From Chrysogorgia sp. JL179-B06 (taxonomy: Eukaryota; Cnidaria; Anthozoa; Scleralcyonacea; Chrysogorgiidae): 64,000 nt of DNA. Under the pieces are notes generated by a model. The model saw nothing but the letters and a program-made list of their open reading frames with translations. It was not told the DNA's origin and did not search any database. Positions within the stretch are counted from its first letter, which is position 1. Each line of letters opens with the position of its first letter. A program made the position numbers and the translations under genes. The stretch is taken from NCBI GenBank assembly GCA_035772405.1, contig JAYKKM010000439.1, positions 3,742,001 through 3,806,000 of the forward strand. Reading direction: 5' to 3'. Positions 30,824-60,589 of this stretch are shown piece by piece.

Positions 30824-33515
30824 CGAATACTCTAAAACTACTATAACCTTTGAATACTTTAAAACTACTATAAACTTTGAATACTCTAAAACTACTATAA
30901 CCTTTGAATACTCTAAAACTACAATAAACTTTGAATACTCTAAAACTACTATAACCTTTGAATACTCTAAAACTACAATAACCTTTGAATACTCTAAAAC
31001 TACTATAACCTTTGAATACTTTAAAACTACTATAACCTTTGAATACTCTAAAACTACTATAACCTTTGAATACTTTAAAACTACTATAAACTTTGAATAC
31101 TCTAAAACTACTATAACCTTTGAATACTCTAAAACTACAATAACCTTTGAATACTCTAAAACTACTATAACCTTTGAATACTTTTAAACTACTATAACCT
31201 TTGAATACTCTAAAACTACTATAACCTTTGAATACTTTAAAACTACTATAACCTTTGAATACTCTAAAACTACTTAACCTTTGAATACTCTAAAACTACT
31301 ATAACCTTTGAATACTCTAAAACTACTATAACCTTTGAATACTCTAAAACTACTATAACCTTTGAATACTCTAAAACTACTATAACCTTTGAATACTCTA
31401 AAACTACTATAACCTTTGAATACTCTAAAACTACTATAACCTTTGAATACTTTAAAACTACTATAACCTTTGAATACTCTAAAACTACTATAACCTTTGA
31501 ATACTCTAAAACTACTATAACCTTTGAATACTCTAAAACTACAATAACCTTTGAATACTCTAAACTACTATAACCTTTGAATACTCTAAAACTACTATAA
31601 CCTTTGAATACTCTAAAACTACTATAACCTTTGAATACTTTAAAACTACTATAACCTTTGAATACTCTAAAACTACTATAACCTTTGAATACTTTAAAAC
31701 TACTATAACCTTTGAATACTCTAAAACTACTATAACCTTTGAATACTCTAAAACTACTATAACCTTTGAATACTCTAAAACTACTATAACCTTTGAATAC
31801 TCTAAAACTACTATAACCTTTGAATACTCTAAAACTACTATAACCTTTGAATACTCTAGAACTACTATAACCTTTGAATACTCTAAAACTACTATAACCT
31901 TTGAATACTCTAAAACTACTATAACCTTTGAATACTCTAAAACTACTATAACCTTTGAATACTCTAAAACTACAATAACCTTTGAATACTCTAAACTACT
32001 ATAACCTTTGAATGCTCTAAAACTACTATAACCTTTGAATACTCTAAAACTACTATAACCTTTAAATACTCTAAAACTACAATAACCTTTGAATACTCTA
32101 AACTACTATAACCTTTGAATACTTTAAAATTACTATAAACTTTGAATACTCTAAAACTACTATAACCTTTGAATACTCTAAAACTACTATAACCTTTGAA
32201 TACTCTAAAACTACTATAACCTTTGAATACTCTAAAACTACAATAACCTTTGAATACTCTAAACTACTATAACCTTTGAATACTCTAAAACTACAATAAC
32301 CTTTGAATACTCTAAAACTACTATAACCTTTGAATACTCTAAAACTACAATAACCTTTGAATACTCTAAAACTACTATAACCTTTGAATACTCTAAACTA
32401 CTATAACCTTTGAATACTCTAAAACTACTATAACCTTTGAATACTCTAAAACTACTATAACCTTTGAATACTCTAAAACTACTATAACCTTTGAATACTC
32501 TAAAACTACTATAACCTTTGAATACTCTAAAACTACTATAACCTTTGAATACTCTAAACTACTATAACCTTTGAATACTCTAAACTACTATAACCTTGAA
32601 TACTCTAAAACTACTATAACCTTTGAATACTCTAAAACTACTATAACGTTTGAATACTTTAAAACTACTATAACCTTTGAATACTCTAAAACTACAATAA
32701 CCTTTGAATACTCTAACCTACTATAACCTTTGAATACTCTAAAACTACTATAACCTTTGAATACTCTAAAACTACTATAACCTTTGAATACTTTAAAACT
32801 ACTATAACCTTTGAATACTCTAAAACTACTATAACCTTTGAATACTTTAAAACTACTATAACCTTTGAATACTCTAAAACTACTATAACCTTTGAATACT
32901 CTAAAACTACTATAACCTTTGAATACTCTAAAACTACTATAACCTTTGAATACTCTAAAACTACTATAACCTTTGAATACTCTAAAACTACTATAACCTT
33001 TGAATACTCTAAAACTACTATAACCTTTGAATACTCTAGAACTACTATAACCTTTGAATACTCTAAAACTACTATAACCTTTGAATACTCTAAAACTACT
33101 ATAACCTTTGAATACTCTAAAACTACTATAACCTTTGAATACTCTAAAACTACAATAACCTTTGAATACTCTAAACTACTATAACCTTTGAATGCTCTAA
33201 AACTACTATAACCTTTGAATACTCTAAAACTACTATAACCTTTAAATACTCTAAAACTACAATAACCTTTGAATACTCTAAACTACTATAACCTTTGAAT
33301 ACTTTAAAATTACTATAAACTTTGAATACTCTAAAACTACTATAACCTTTGAATACTCTAAAACTACTATAACCTTTGAATACTCTAAAACTACTATAAC
33401 CTTTGAATACTCTAAAACTACAATAACCTTTGAATACTCTAAACTACTATAACCTTTGAATACTCTAAAACTACAATAACCTTTGAATACTCTAAAACTA
33501 CAATAACCTTTGAAT
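30824..33515 (+). repeat. 27-bp minisatellite, left block (about 100 units)
   Basis: The unit starts CTCTAAAACTAC and ends CCTTTGAATA (27 bp). Variants are an A for T at ACTACA, TTTAAAACT, and a 26-bp form lacking one A. As 27 is a multiple of three, frames reading EYSKTTITF or its complement open for stretches but break at each 26-bp unit; there is no support for a protein. The block contains a higher-order duplication of about 1,180 bp. Confidence 0.97.
31440..33500 (+). repeat. Higher-order repeat, period about 1,180 bp
   Basis: Private variants recur at constant distance: CTCTAGAAC ending at 31860 and 33040 region, AATGCTCTAA at 32011 and 33191, TTTAAATACT at 32061 and 33241, ACTTTAAAAT at 32121 and 33301. 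All are offset by 1,180; upstream of about 31,700 the offset is 1,153, one unit less. Confidence 0.9.
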
Positions 33516-36500
33516 CTTTTGAATCCTTGCAATCAACGTCATCAAAGTGTATCGGTGCAAGGTCCTTTTGTTCTTCAAGTGTCAAGACTATTCCCACAAG
33601 GATTACTTCACGTGCCATTGACTCTTGTTCGTCGCCTCTATACGACAAGAATCGATTGCGCTCTTCACATTGTTTAAAGCGTATTGAAATACTCCATCAA
33701 CCTAATATCATCAACAGTTGGAAACTACCTAGTTTTTTGAATGCCAACGTCAGATCGTTGTTTTCAAAAACTGATGAGCTGGCCTTGCAAATGAACCAAC
33801 ATCATATCAGCCTAACTGCTATTACCGAGTCCTGGCTTCATAACGGTATTGACAGCAGTTTAGTTCACATCTCGGGATATACTTTGTTTCGACGTGACAG
33901 GTCACTTGGTCGTGGAGGAGGTGTTTGCGCGTATGTGTCTGACATAATTCCATGCAAGCGGCGTTTTGATTTGGAAAATCCATCCTTCGAGTGTTTATGG
34001 CTTTGGGTTAGACCCCATCGCCTCCCAAGATCTATTACAGGGATTTTCATAGGTGTTGTATACAGTCCTCCCGATACATCTGCTCAAGATCAGCTCAATT
34101 TGATCTGTTATCTCACTGAGAATCTGGATATTATTCGCAATGAGTCTCCCGATTGCGGTTTAGCACTTCTTGGAGATTTTAATCACTTGGATATATCGGA
34201 CATTCTGAACAGCCATAACTTAGTTCAAGCAGTTAACGAACCAACTAGAAACTCTGCCATTTTAGACCTAATTATTACTAACATGCAAACTTATTATAAT
34301 AAACCAACCATCCTCGCCCCAATTGGAACTTCGGATCACAATGTGGTAGAATGGTTACCTTGCTGTAATAATATTTGTACTACGCGCCCTAACAATAAGT
34401 GCCAATTGCGTCGCTTTCCTCGATCTGAACGTGACGCTTTTGGCCGCTGGCTGACGTCACAAGATTGGTCTTTCAATGACTCAAATTTGGTTTCGGTTGA
34501 AGAATTATCGATGTCCTTCACTTTAAAGATCTCCCAAGCTATTGATAACTTCTTCCCTCTACGATCGATCAAATTACATCATTCAGATAAACAGTGGATG
34601 ACGGCATCTATTAAAAAGCTAATATCAGAGCGCCAACAGGCATACCATAGTGGCAACAGTCATCTTTGGCGACATTATAGGAACAAAGTGAAATCAGAAA
34701 TAATTTTGAGGAAGAAGAAATTTTATTCTGAGAAAGTTCAACATCTTAAGAAAACGGATTCCAGAAAGTGGTGGAAATATGTAAACCAGATTTCTGGCAG
34801 ATCAAGTGTATCTTGTTCCTCACCTATTGTTCTTGAAAAGAATGGTATTGTTATGACATCTGATGAACTTGTTAATACGTTGAATAATTTCTTCGTTTCC
34901 GTCAATGCTGATATTCCGGCTTTTGATCTATCAAAATTACCAACTTTCTTACCATCTTCTGATCAAATACCAGTAATTTATCCTTACCAAGTCTGTGAGA
35001 AATTACTTAAGCTTAATCCGCATAAAGCGATTGGTCCGGATAAATTGCCCCCGCGCATTTTTAAGGATTTTGCTTATGAGTTGGCTGAGCCTATTACTGA
35101 TATTTTCAACATTTCTTTGAATACTGGCGTCGTTCCAACGATTTGGAAAGCTGCTGATGTAATACCAATTCCAAAAGAGTCACCACCAAAAATTGAAAAC
35201 GATCTCCGCCCGATATCGTTGACGCCCTGTCTATCGAAAGTGCTTGAAGAATTTGTTGCTACCTGGATGTTGGAGGATATTCAAAGTAAAATAGATCCCC
35301 GCCAATTTGGCTGTTTAAAGGGTACTTCAACCTCAATGTGTCTATTGGATATCTTCCATAGATGTTTGTCTAGTTTAGACAAGTCTGGAAACACCTTACG
35401 AATATGTCTTTTGGACTTCAGCAAAGCTTTCGATAGGATAAATTTAAACATTCTCGTCGTGAAGCTAATTGATTTGGGGGTTCGTAGATCTATATTGCCG
35501 TGGATTTGCAGCTTCCTTTCAAATAGAAAACAACGAGTGAAGTTGGGGGAGTCTATATCTGAATGGGCTGACGTCAATGCTGGGGTACCCCAAGGTACAA
35601 AGTTAGGCCCAATTTTGTTCTTGGTCATGGTTAATGACCTTGTACCTCCAAATTGCCAACATTGGAAGTATGTGGACGATGTATCAATTTTGGAAGTGAT
35701 ACCCAGACATGGCCAGTCTACCATACAATCAGACTTGGATCACATCGCTGCGTGGTCTACCTCCAACTATATGAAGCTCAATCCCAAGAAATGCAAGGAG
35801 CTGAGAGTATGTTTTTTACGTAATCCACCTTCTTTGTCACAATTAGCAATTGACAGCACCCCTGTGGAAGTCGTGGAATGCCATAAAGTTCTCGGGGTGC
35901 AAATTCAGAATAATCTGAAATGGTGCAGCCACGTCGATGCCATCACCAAAAAAGCTGCTAAACGCCTTTATATCCTTCGCATTTTGCGACACAGTGCAGG
36001 TGTACCACCAAGTGATTTGTTAACCATCTATATTGCCTTGATACAATCGATTTTGGAATATGCATGCGTGGTATGGCATAGCAGTTTACCATCATTTTTG
36101 GCTGATAAAATTGAACAGATTCAAAGGAGAGCTCTGCGTATAATATATCCATATATGTCCTATAGAGAAGCTCTTGTTGCGTCTGGTTGCCCACGACTAA
36201 CAGATAACAGACAACGTCTATGTTTAAACCTCTTCAATAAAATAAGAAAGAATAGCTCTTCACAACTAGCCAGTTTTATCCCCCAGATGAGGTCAAGTGC
36301 GCATGGTCGACATTTGCGCAGTAACAACAACCTTTCTCTTTATCGGTGTAATACGGAACGATTTAAGCGCAGTTTCTTCCCTTCGATGACAAGTTATTTC
36401 AATCAAATATATAATGCATAATATAATCATATAATACATGTATGTCCTTTTTAGCTCTGCTAGTATATGTGTTTTACAAACTGTTTCTTATAAAACTGGA

Positions 36501-36685
36501 TTTTGTAACCGGAACCAGTCCTCCGGATTTCACAAATGTAATTTGCATGCTTGTATATACATTTGTATATACAACATTTTAGTTAGTTATTTCACTAATA
36601 CCAATGTAAATATAAAGTAATTCACCAAAATGGTGCGATTTTATATCTTATTAAACCAACATTATTATTATTATTATTATATTAT
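33516..36685 (+). mobile_element. LINE (CR1/Jockey group) inserted in the minisatellite
   Basis: A 3.17-kb non-LTR retrotransposon with one long frame, a short 3' region and an (ATT)n tail at 36662-36685. The minisatellite resumes directly after the tail with AATACTC, in register with the first higher-order copy. It lacks an ORF1, and its 5' end is probably truncated. Confidence 0.93.
33527..36421 (+). CDS. LINE endonuclease-reverse transcriptase, about 964 codons, uninterrupted
   Basis: The protein nicks target DNA and reverse-transcribes LINE RNA at the nick. Endonuclease/exonuclease/phosphatase motifs in order: LNANVRSL near residue 72, ITESWL near 100, GDFN at 216-219, SDH at 269-271. 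RT motifs follow: LRPISLTPCLSK, LLDFSKAFDRI, GVPQGTKLGP and YVDD at 715-718 (family norm is YADD). A C-terminal region with LEYACVVWHSSLP and an IQRRALR helix is typical of the CR1/Jockey group. There are no stops or frameshifts. There is no ATG before about residue 88, which would cut the endonuclease, and the frame runs in from the flanking minisatellite; so the 5' end is missing. The given start is TTG and arbitrary. Confidence 0.9.
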   Translation: MQSTSSKCIGARSFCSSSVKTIPTRITSRAIDSCSSPLYDKNRLRSSHCLKRIEILHQPNIINSWKLPSFLNANVRSLFSKTDELALQMNQHHISLTAITESWLHNGIDSSLVHISGYTLFRRDRSLGRGGGVCAYVSDIIPCKRRFDLENPSFECLWLWVRPHRLPRSITGIFIGVVYSPPDTSAQDQLNLICYLTENLDIIRNESPDCGLALLGDFNHLDISDILNSHNLVQAVNEPTRNSAILDLIITNMQTYYNKPTILAPIGTSDHNVVEWLPCCNNICTTRPNNKCQLRRFPRSERDAFGRWLTSQDWSFNDSNLVSVEELSMSFTLKISQAIDNFFPLRSIKLHHSDKQWMTASIKKLISERQQAYHSGNSHLWRHYRNKVKSEIILRKKKFYSEKVQHLKKTDSRKWWKYVNQISGRSSVSCSSPIVLEKNGIVMTSDELVNTLNNFFVSVNADIPAFDLSKLPTFLPSSDQIPVIYPYQVCEKLLKLNPHKAIGPDKLPPRIFKDFAYELAEPITDIFNISLNTGVVPTIWKAADVIPIPKESPPKIENDLRPISLTPCLSKVLEEFVATWMLEDIQSKIDPRQFGCLKGTSTSMCLLDIFHRCLSSLDKSGNTLRICLLDFSKAFDRINLNILVVKLIDLGVRRSILPWICSFLSNRKQRVKLGESISEWADVNAGVPQGTKLGPILFLVMVNDLVPPNCQHWKYVDDVSILEVIPRHGQSTIQSDLDHIAAWSTSNYMKLNPKKCKELRVCFLRNPPSLSQLAIDSTPVEVVECHKVLGVQIQNNLKWCSHVDAITKKAAKRLYILRILRHSAGVPPSDLLTIYIALIQSILEYACVVWHSSLPSFLADKIEQIQRRALRIIYPYMSYREALVASGCPRLTDNRQRLCLNLFNKIRKNSSSQLASFIPQMRSSAHGRHLRSNNNLSLYRCNTERFKRSFFPSMTSYFNQIYNA

Positions 36686-38702
36686 AATACTCTAAAACTA
36701 CTATAACCTTTGAATACTCTAAAACTACAATAACCTTTGAATACTCTAAAACTACTATAACCTTTGAATACTCTAAACTACTATAACCTTTGAATACTCT
36801 AAAACTACTATAACCTTTGAATACTCTAAAACTACTATAACCTTTGAATACTCTAAAACTACTATAACCTTTGAATACTCTAAAACTACTATAACCTTTG
36901 AATACTCTAAAACTACTATAACCTTTGAATACTCTAAACTACTATAACCTTTGAATACTCTAAACTACTATAACCTTGAATACTCTAAAACTACTATAAC
37001 CTTTGAATACTCTAAAACTACTATAACCTTTGAATACTCTAAAACTACTATAACCTTTGAATACTTTAAAACTACTATAACCTTTGAATACTCTAAAACT
37101 ACTATAACCTTTGAATACTCTAAAACTACTATAACCTTTGAATACTCTTAAACTACTATAACCTTTGAATACTCTAAAACTACTATAACCTTTGAATACT
37201 TTAAAACTACAATAACCTTTGAATACTCTAAAACTACTTAACCTTTGAATACTCTAAAACTACTATAACCTTTGAATACTCTAAAACTACTATAACCTTT
37301 GAATACTCTAAAACTACTATAACCTTTGAATACTTTAAAACTACTATAACCTCTTTGAATACTCTAAAACTACTATAACCTTTGAATACTATAAAACTAC
37401 TATAACCTTTGAATACTCTAAAACTACTATAATTTGAATACTCTGAAACTACAATAACCTTTGAATACTCTAAAACTACTATAACCTTTGAATACTCTAA
37501 AACTACTATAACCTTTGAATACTCTAAAACTACAATAACCTTTGAATACTCTAAAACTACTATAACCTTTGAATACTCTAAAACTACTATAATCTTTGAA
37601 TACTCTAAAACTACTATAACCTTTGAATACTCTAAAACTACTATAACCTTTGAATACTCTAAACTACTATAACCTTTGAATACTCTAAACTACTATAACC
37701 TTTGAATACTCTAAAACTACTATAACCTTTGAATACTCTAAAACTACAATAACCTTTGAATACTCTAAACTACTATAACCTTTGAATACTCTAAAACTAC
37801 AATAACCTTTGAATACTCTAAAACTACTATAACCTTTGAATACTCTAAAACTACAATAACCTTTGAATACTCTAAAACTACAATAACCTTTGAATACTCT
37901 AAAACTACAATAACCTTTGAATACTCTAAAACTACAATAACCTTTGAATGCTCTAAAACTACTATAACCTTTGAATGCTCTAAAACTACTATAACCTTTG
38001 AATACTCTAAAACTACTATAACCTTTGAATACTCTAACACTACTATAACCTTTGAATACTCTAAAACTACTATAACCTTTGAATACTCTAAAACTACTAT
38101 AACCTTTGAATACTCTAAAACTGCTATAATCTTTGAATACTCTAAAACTACTATAACCTTTGAATACTCTAAAACTACTATAACCTTTGAATACTTTAAA
38201 ACTGCTATAACCTTTGAATACTCTAAAACTACTATAACCTTTGAATACTCTAAAACTACTATAACCTTTGAATACTCTAAACTAGTATAACCTTTGAATT
38301 CTCTAAAACTGCTATAATCTTTGAATACTCTAAAACTACTATAACCTTTGAATACTCTAAAACTACTATAACCTTTGAATACTCTAAAACTACTATAACC
38401 TTTGAATACTCTAAAACTACTATAACCTTTGAATACTCTAAAACTACTATAATCTTTGAATAGTCTAAAACTACTATAACCTTTGAATAGTCTAAAACTA
38501 CTATAACCTTTGAATAGTCTAAAACTACTATAACCTTTGAATACTCTAAAACTACTATAACCTTTGAATACTCTAAAAACTACTATAACCTTTGAATTCT
38601 CTAAAACTGCTATAATCTTTGAATACTCTAAAACTACTATAACCTTTGAATAGTCTAAAACTACTATAACCTTTGAATACTCTAAAACTACTATAACCTT
38701 TT
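36686..38702 (+). repeat. 27-bp minisatellite, right block (about 75 units)
   Basis: The same 27-bp unit continues after the LINE. The first several hundred bases match 32306 onward at an offset of 4,380, including a rare 2-base deletion (TATAACCTTGAATAC at about 32590 and 36970). Beyond about 38,100 new variants appear (TGAATAGTC, ACTGCTATAATC), so the far edge evolves separately. Confidence 0.97.
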
Positions 38703-39375
38703 ACGGCTTACAAGATAAAAGATTGGCAGCAACAATAGAAAATTCAACGGTCTTTTCGAACAAATTCAAAATTATTTTAGTGTGACATTTTATGTTAATT
38801 CGGAAAGTTAATTTTTGTTGAAAAGGTAAAAATTCATCGTATAATGAATCGTTGATTTTTATCAAAAAATGTGGCTTTTTGATTCAAAAGTCGCCGGCTA
38901 TATAGCGCCGTGAAAATGCCGGCTACAGCCGGCACTATTTTGAACCCTGCTATATCACTGTTAACTATAGAAGATTAAAAAGTTTAGTAATTCAATTAAA
39001 AATATGGCTCAGTTGAACTTTATTTTCATATATATATAGTGTATATTACATATTCCAACAACAGGGTTTGAAGGATGTTAATTATAATAATAATAAAATA
39101 TATAATTATAATGCAGGAATATTTTTGCATTAAGTAAAAAAGGTAAGAGAAATAATTTTTTTGGCTTGTAAAATGCTACTTATAAAGCGAGACATTTAAA
39201 CAGCATTCAGGGAGTGCATTTCTCAAATCTAAAATATACAGCGGTCTATGAAGAGTATATATGTTCTACTGTCATGTTTAACGACATTATATTTAACGAA
39301 AAGTTGCTATGGTTCACACAGCTTGGTTATACATAATTGATATATTGAGTCGTTCATTCACTAAAATAAGAGACA
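38703..39375 (-). other. Downstream flank and probable 3' UTR of DEPDC1
   Basis: No gene is seen. A CGCCGGCTATATAGCGCCG block near 38895 resembles GGCGACCTACCGGCGG near 52978, so both are probably copies of one repeat (each followed by TTTTGA.CCCTG). Confidence 0.45.
39019..39024 (-). promoter_or_regulatory. Candidate polyadenylation signal for DEPDC1
   Basis: AATAAA on the minus strand about 350 bases after the stop codon. It is the nearest canonical hexamer I noticed. Confidence 0.4.
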
Positions 39376-57970
<18,595 letters not shown>

Positions 57971-58246
57971 GTTGTCGTCTCAACTGAAGAAATTCAATCA
58001 ATGATATAGACTGATAGCGTGACAATTACGTGCTGTAATTATTTTTCTCCTTGATGCGATACCGCCCATAGACAATAAGTAAATGATCAAAATCATCAAA
58101 TAAATAAGTTGTGTGTTGATTTTGAAAAATCAGTCACCAGAACAAGTGATTTCATTGGTTCTCATCTTTACGTCATGCATAATTTTTTATTCTAATTATT
58201 AAAACTTAATATTGTTATTTACATGACGTACCTAGACTATTCCAAT
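57971..58246. promoter_or_regulatory. Bidirectional promoter region, DEPDC1 / METTL1
   Basis: 276 bp separate the two start codons. Candidate sites: an inverted CCAAT box (ATTGG, 58154-58158) and two CRE-like ACGTCA/TGACGT cores at 58170-58175 and 58224-58229. No TATA box is obvious at a sensible distance. Both 5' UTRs must lie within this stretch or be spliced. Confidence 0.6.
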
Positions 58247-58326
58247 ATGGCGACGTCTATGCCACAGAAAAAGTATTATCGGCAAAGGGCCCATTCAAAC
58301 CCGATAGCAGATCATGCACTAGAATA
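58247..58326 (+). CDS. METTL1: METTL1 exon 1 (tRNA guanine-N7 methyltransferase)
   Basis: Codes [20 protein letters not shown] then ADHALEY, the highly conserved N-terminus of METTL1 ([21 protein letters not shown]). METTL1 with WDR4 makes m7G46 in tRNA variable loops. The exon ends in phase 2 before GTAAGC. I found no exon 2 in the remaining 5.7 kb, which is mostly repeats, so intron 1 probably extends past the window. Confidence 0.9.
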
Positions 58327-58428
58327 GTAAGCAAACGTTTTATTTTTTTATCGTACAGAAAATATATTTCATTCCTACAAATAGTTTTCTAGTGCAGCCA
58401 GGTGAATTATACTCAATTATTATTATAA

Positions 58429-60530
58429 CAAGACGCCGGCTAGGCTAACGCCTACCAGACTGTAAAGTTTGGTCTGCGCGGGGAACGCGTTCCCCGCGCA
58501 GAATTTTTTCTAACCGCGCATTTTTGAGGAAACGCTAAAAATCCGCGCAGTTATTTTGAAAATATGACTGCAAAATCAGCGCACTTATGACTTATATATT
58601 ATTCGGTTTAATACTTTAATAAGTGTATTACAGTATTAGTGTATATATATACTTCAGTAACTTAACATTGAATAATTGAATTATATTTGTCATTTGTGTA
58701 TGTTCATACAGTTATACTTATGATTATTATAGTTTATATACAGTATAAACTGTATCATAGTATAGAATAAGTCTTTAAAGCCAGTAGGCAGTATAAAACA
58801 TACTATTTAAACCAAGGAATGTGTATATGTACCCGAGCCGGTTAGTCATCAGTCAGACCATAAAATATTAAAGCGTTCCTCCTTCAATTCCGCGCAGCTG
58901 GCAGGAACCACGGAGACATTCCCCGCGCAAAAATAAAACTTTACAGTCTGGAACGCCTACTCGGGCTCTTGAATTAGTGACTTGTTGAAAGACATTGTAG
59001 GCAAATTCAGTGATTTGAATTCAATATACACAAATCTATAGTTGTAGGTACAATGGTACATGTAATGTAATACAGCTGTCAGTGCAGGGGTGGTTGCAAA
59101 CCCATAACACAGTGTTGGCCAACGGCTTTGATTATATGAAGGTGAGTTGGCTCAGTATCCAAGCTGGCTTACTGAGCGGAAGTCTGCCCGCCAAATGAGC
59201 CACCCTGTTTGCTGACCTAATCCAGTTCTAGCCAACAGGGTCAGCCTGGCAAGCGAGCCGGCCAGTGCTCATGTAATAACAATTCATATGCTCAGTCCGG
59301 CAAACCGGTTCAGTTTGAGCAAGCATTAAATCAGTTAATCTTTTTCTCAGTGTATAAGGCATAGCAGTAAATCAAACCATTTAGCTGGCAGTAGCAAGGT
59401 GTCATAAGCTATTATAAAACAGTTTAAAGAAATGTAATTCAAAATCATTATTTCTTTGAATTATATTAACATTTTGAGCCAGTAAACATATTCATAATTT
59501 TAGCATATTTATTATTTGAGAGGCTTTATATACATACTAGTGACTAGTCCAGTAGGCCGGCCAGCTAATTGTAATATAAAGACAGATTACTGCATAGTTA
59601 ACTATGTTACTGTTTCGGTTAGCGAGCCAACTCGCTGTCCATGTAGTCAAGGCCAAAATTCAGACCCGTCACTGGTAAACCAGCAAACAACAACAAAAAA
59701 AAACTCTTTACTCCTTGACCTTGATAGTTGGTAATTTGGGTGTCAGAGATTTATATACTGTGTGTTCATTTGTAAGCATTTGTGTATATTATAATACATA
59801 TATAAACAATCGATACAAACTTACTGATAACCCAGAACATTTTGGAGCCCCATTTAAGCTTACAGGTAAAATATCAAGTGAAACAGGGTAAAATTTGATA
59901 GCAACTAAACATAGTACTTGGTATATTACTATATATGAAACAATAAACTGTAGCATCAACTTTATTTTGTATAACATAACAATAAACAATACAGGCAACA
60001 AAGCTTATAAAAATATTACAGTTACCTCAGAACAATTAACATATTTCCATGCAGCATTCATATGTTGAGTCTCATAATAAATTATTAAACATTTAGTAGA
60101 CAAAAAGCGTATGGAAACAGATAATTTGATCGAGTACAGGTTCTCGAAATCGTAGACCAACCCGTTTCGAAAGCGATCGGGATTGTGAGCGTATATATAT
60201 AAGATCAAGATACTTGCCAGTTGCCAGCCACATCAAAGATTTTCAGTGAAGAGCACTCGAAGAAAGGTGATCAGATCACTGGATCAGATGAGTAAATAAT
60301 ATATGCAGTGTTTTCAGTTTCGCAAAGGTGAAAAGCCTGGGTACGAGGACAACATTTTTTTTGGGATCACTTCACTGCGCATGTGTAGTAATCCCACATT
60401 CATAGTCTCGCTCATTAGTCTACAAATTTAGTCAACAATGATGCAATAATTGCCATTTTGCGACGACGACAAAATAAACAGAGCCCTTTTTAAGACTCGT
60501 GCTCTCCCCCACAGGGGGGGAGGCCCGAGT
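58429..60530 (-). mobile_element. HINE-like element, copy 2 (inverted), carrying a MITE
   Basis: Reverse-complement relative of 11331-12815 over its whole length, clearly above 90% identical by eye. On the minus strand it starts ACTCGGGCCTC (60530) and ends with the GGCGTCTTG hairpin end (58429), flanked by T on both sides. It differs by a 497-bp MITE plus duplication near its 3' end and by about 85 extra bases near 59080-59165. It lies in METTL1 intron 1. Confidence 0.6.
58455..58951. mobile_element. 497-bp hAT-type MITE with perfect 8-bp TSD
   Basis: CCAGACTGTAAAGTTT and its inverse form the ends; AACGCCTA flanks it exactly on both sides (58447-58454, 58952-58959). Removing it restores continuity with copy 1 of the host element, so insertion site and duplication are proven by the empty site at about 12795-12803. 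The body is rich in GCGCGG near both ends. Confidence 0.93.
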
Positions 60531-60589
60531 AATAATAATGATATAAAAGCAAACAAGCGACAAGCGTTCACTGGCTCTTACTTTGTGTA

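Noticed and set aside
30824..33515. CRISPR-like array
   Set aside because: Units are contiguous without unique spacers, and the genome is eukaryotic.
30824..38702. Repeat protein coded by the 27-bp array (EYSKTTITF units)
   Set aside because: The frame exists only because 27 is divisible by three; 26-bp units break it often, both strands show equal openness, and no start or splice context supports it.
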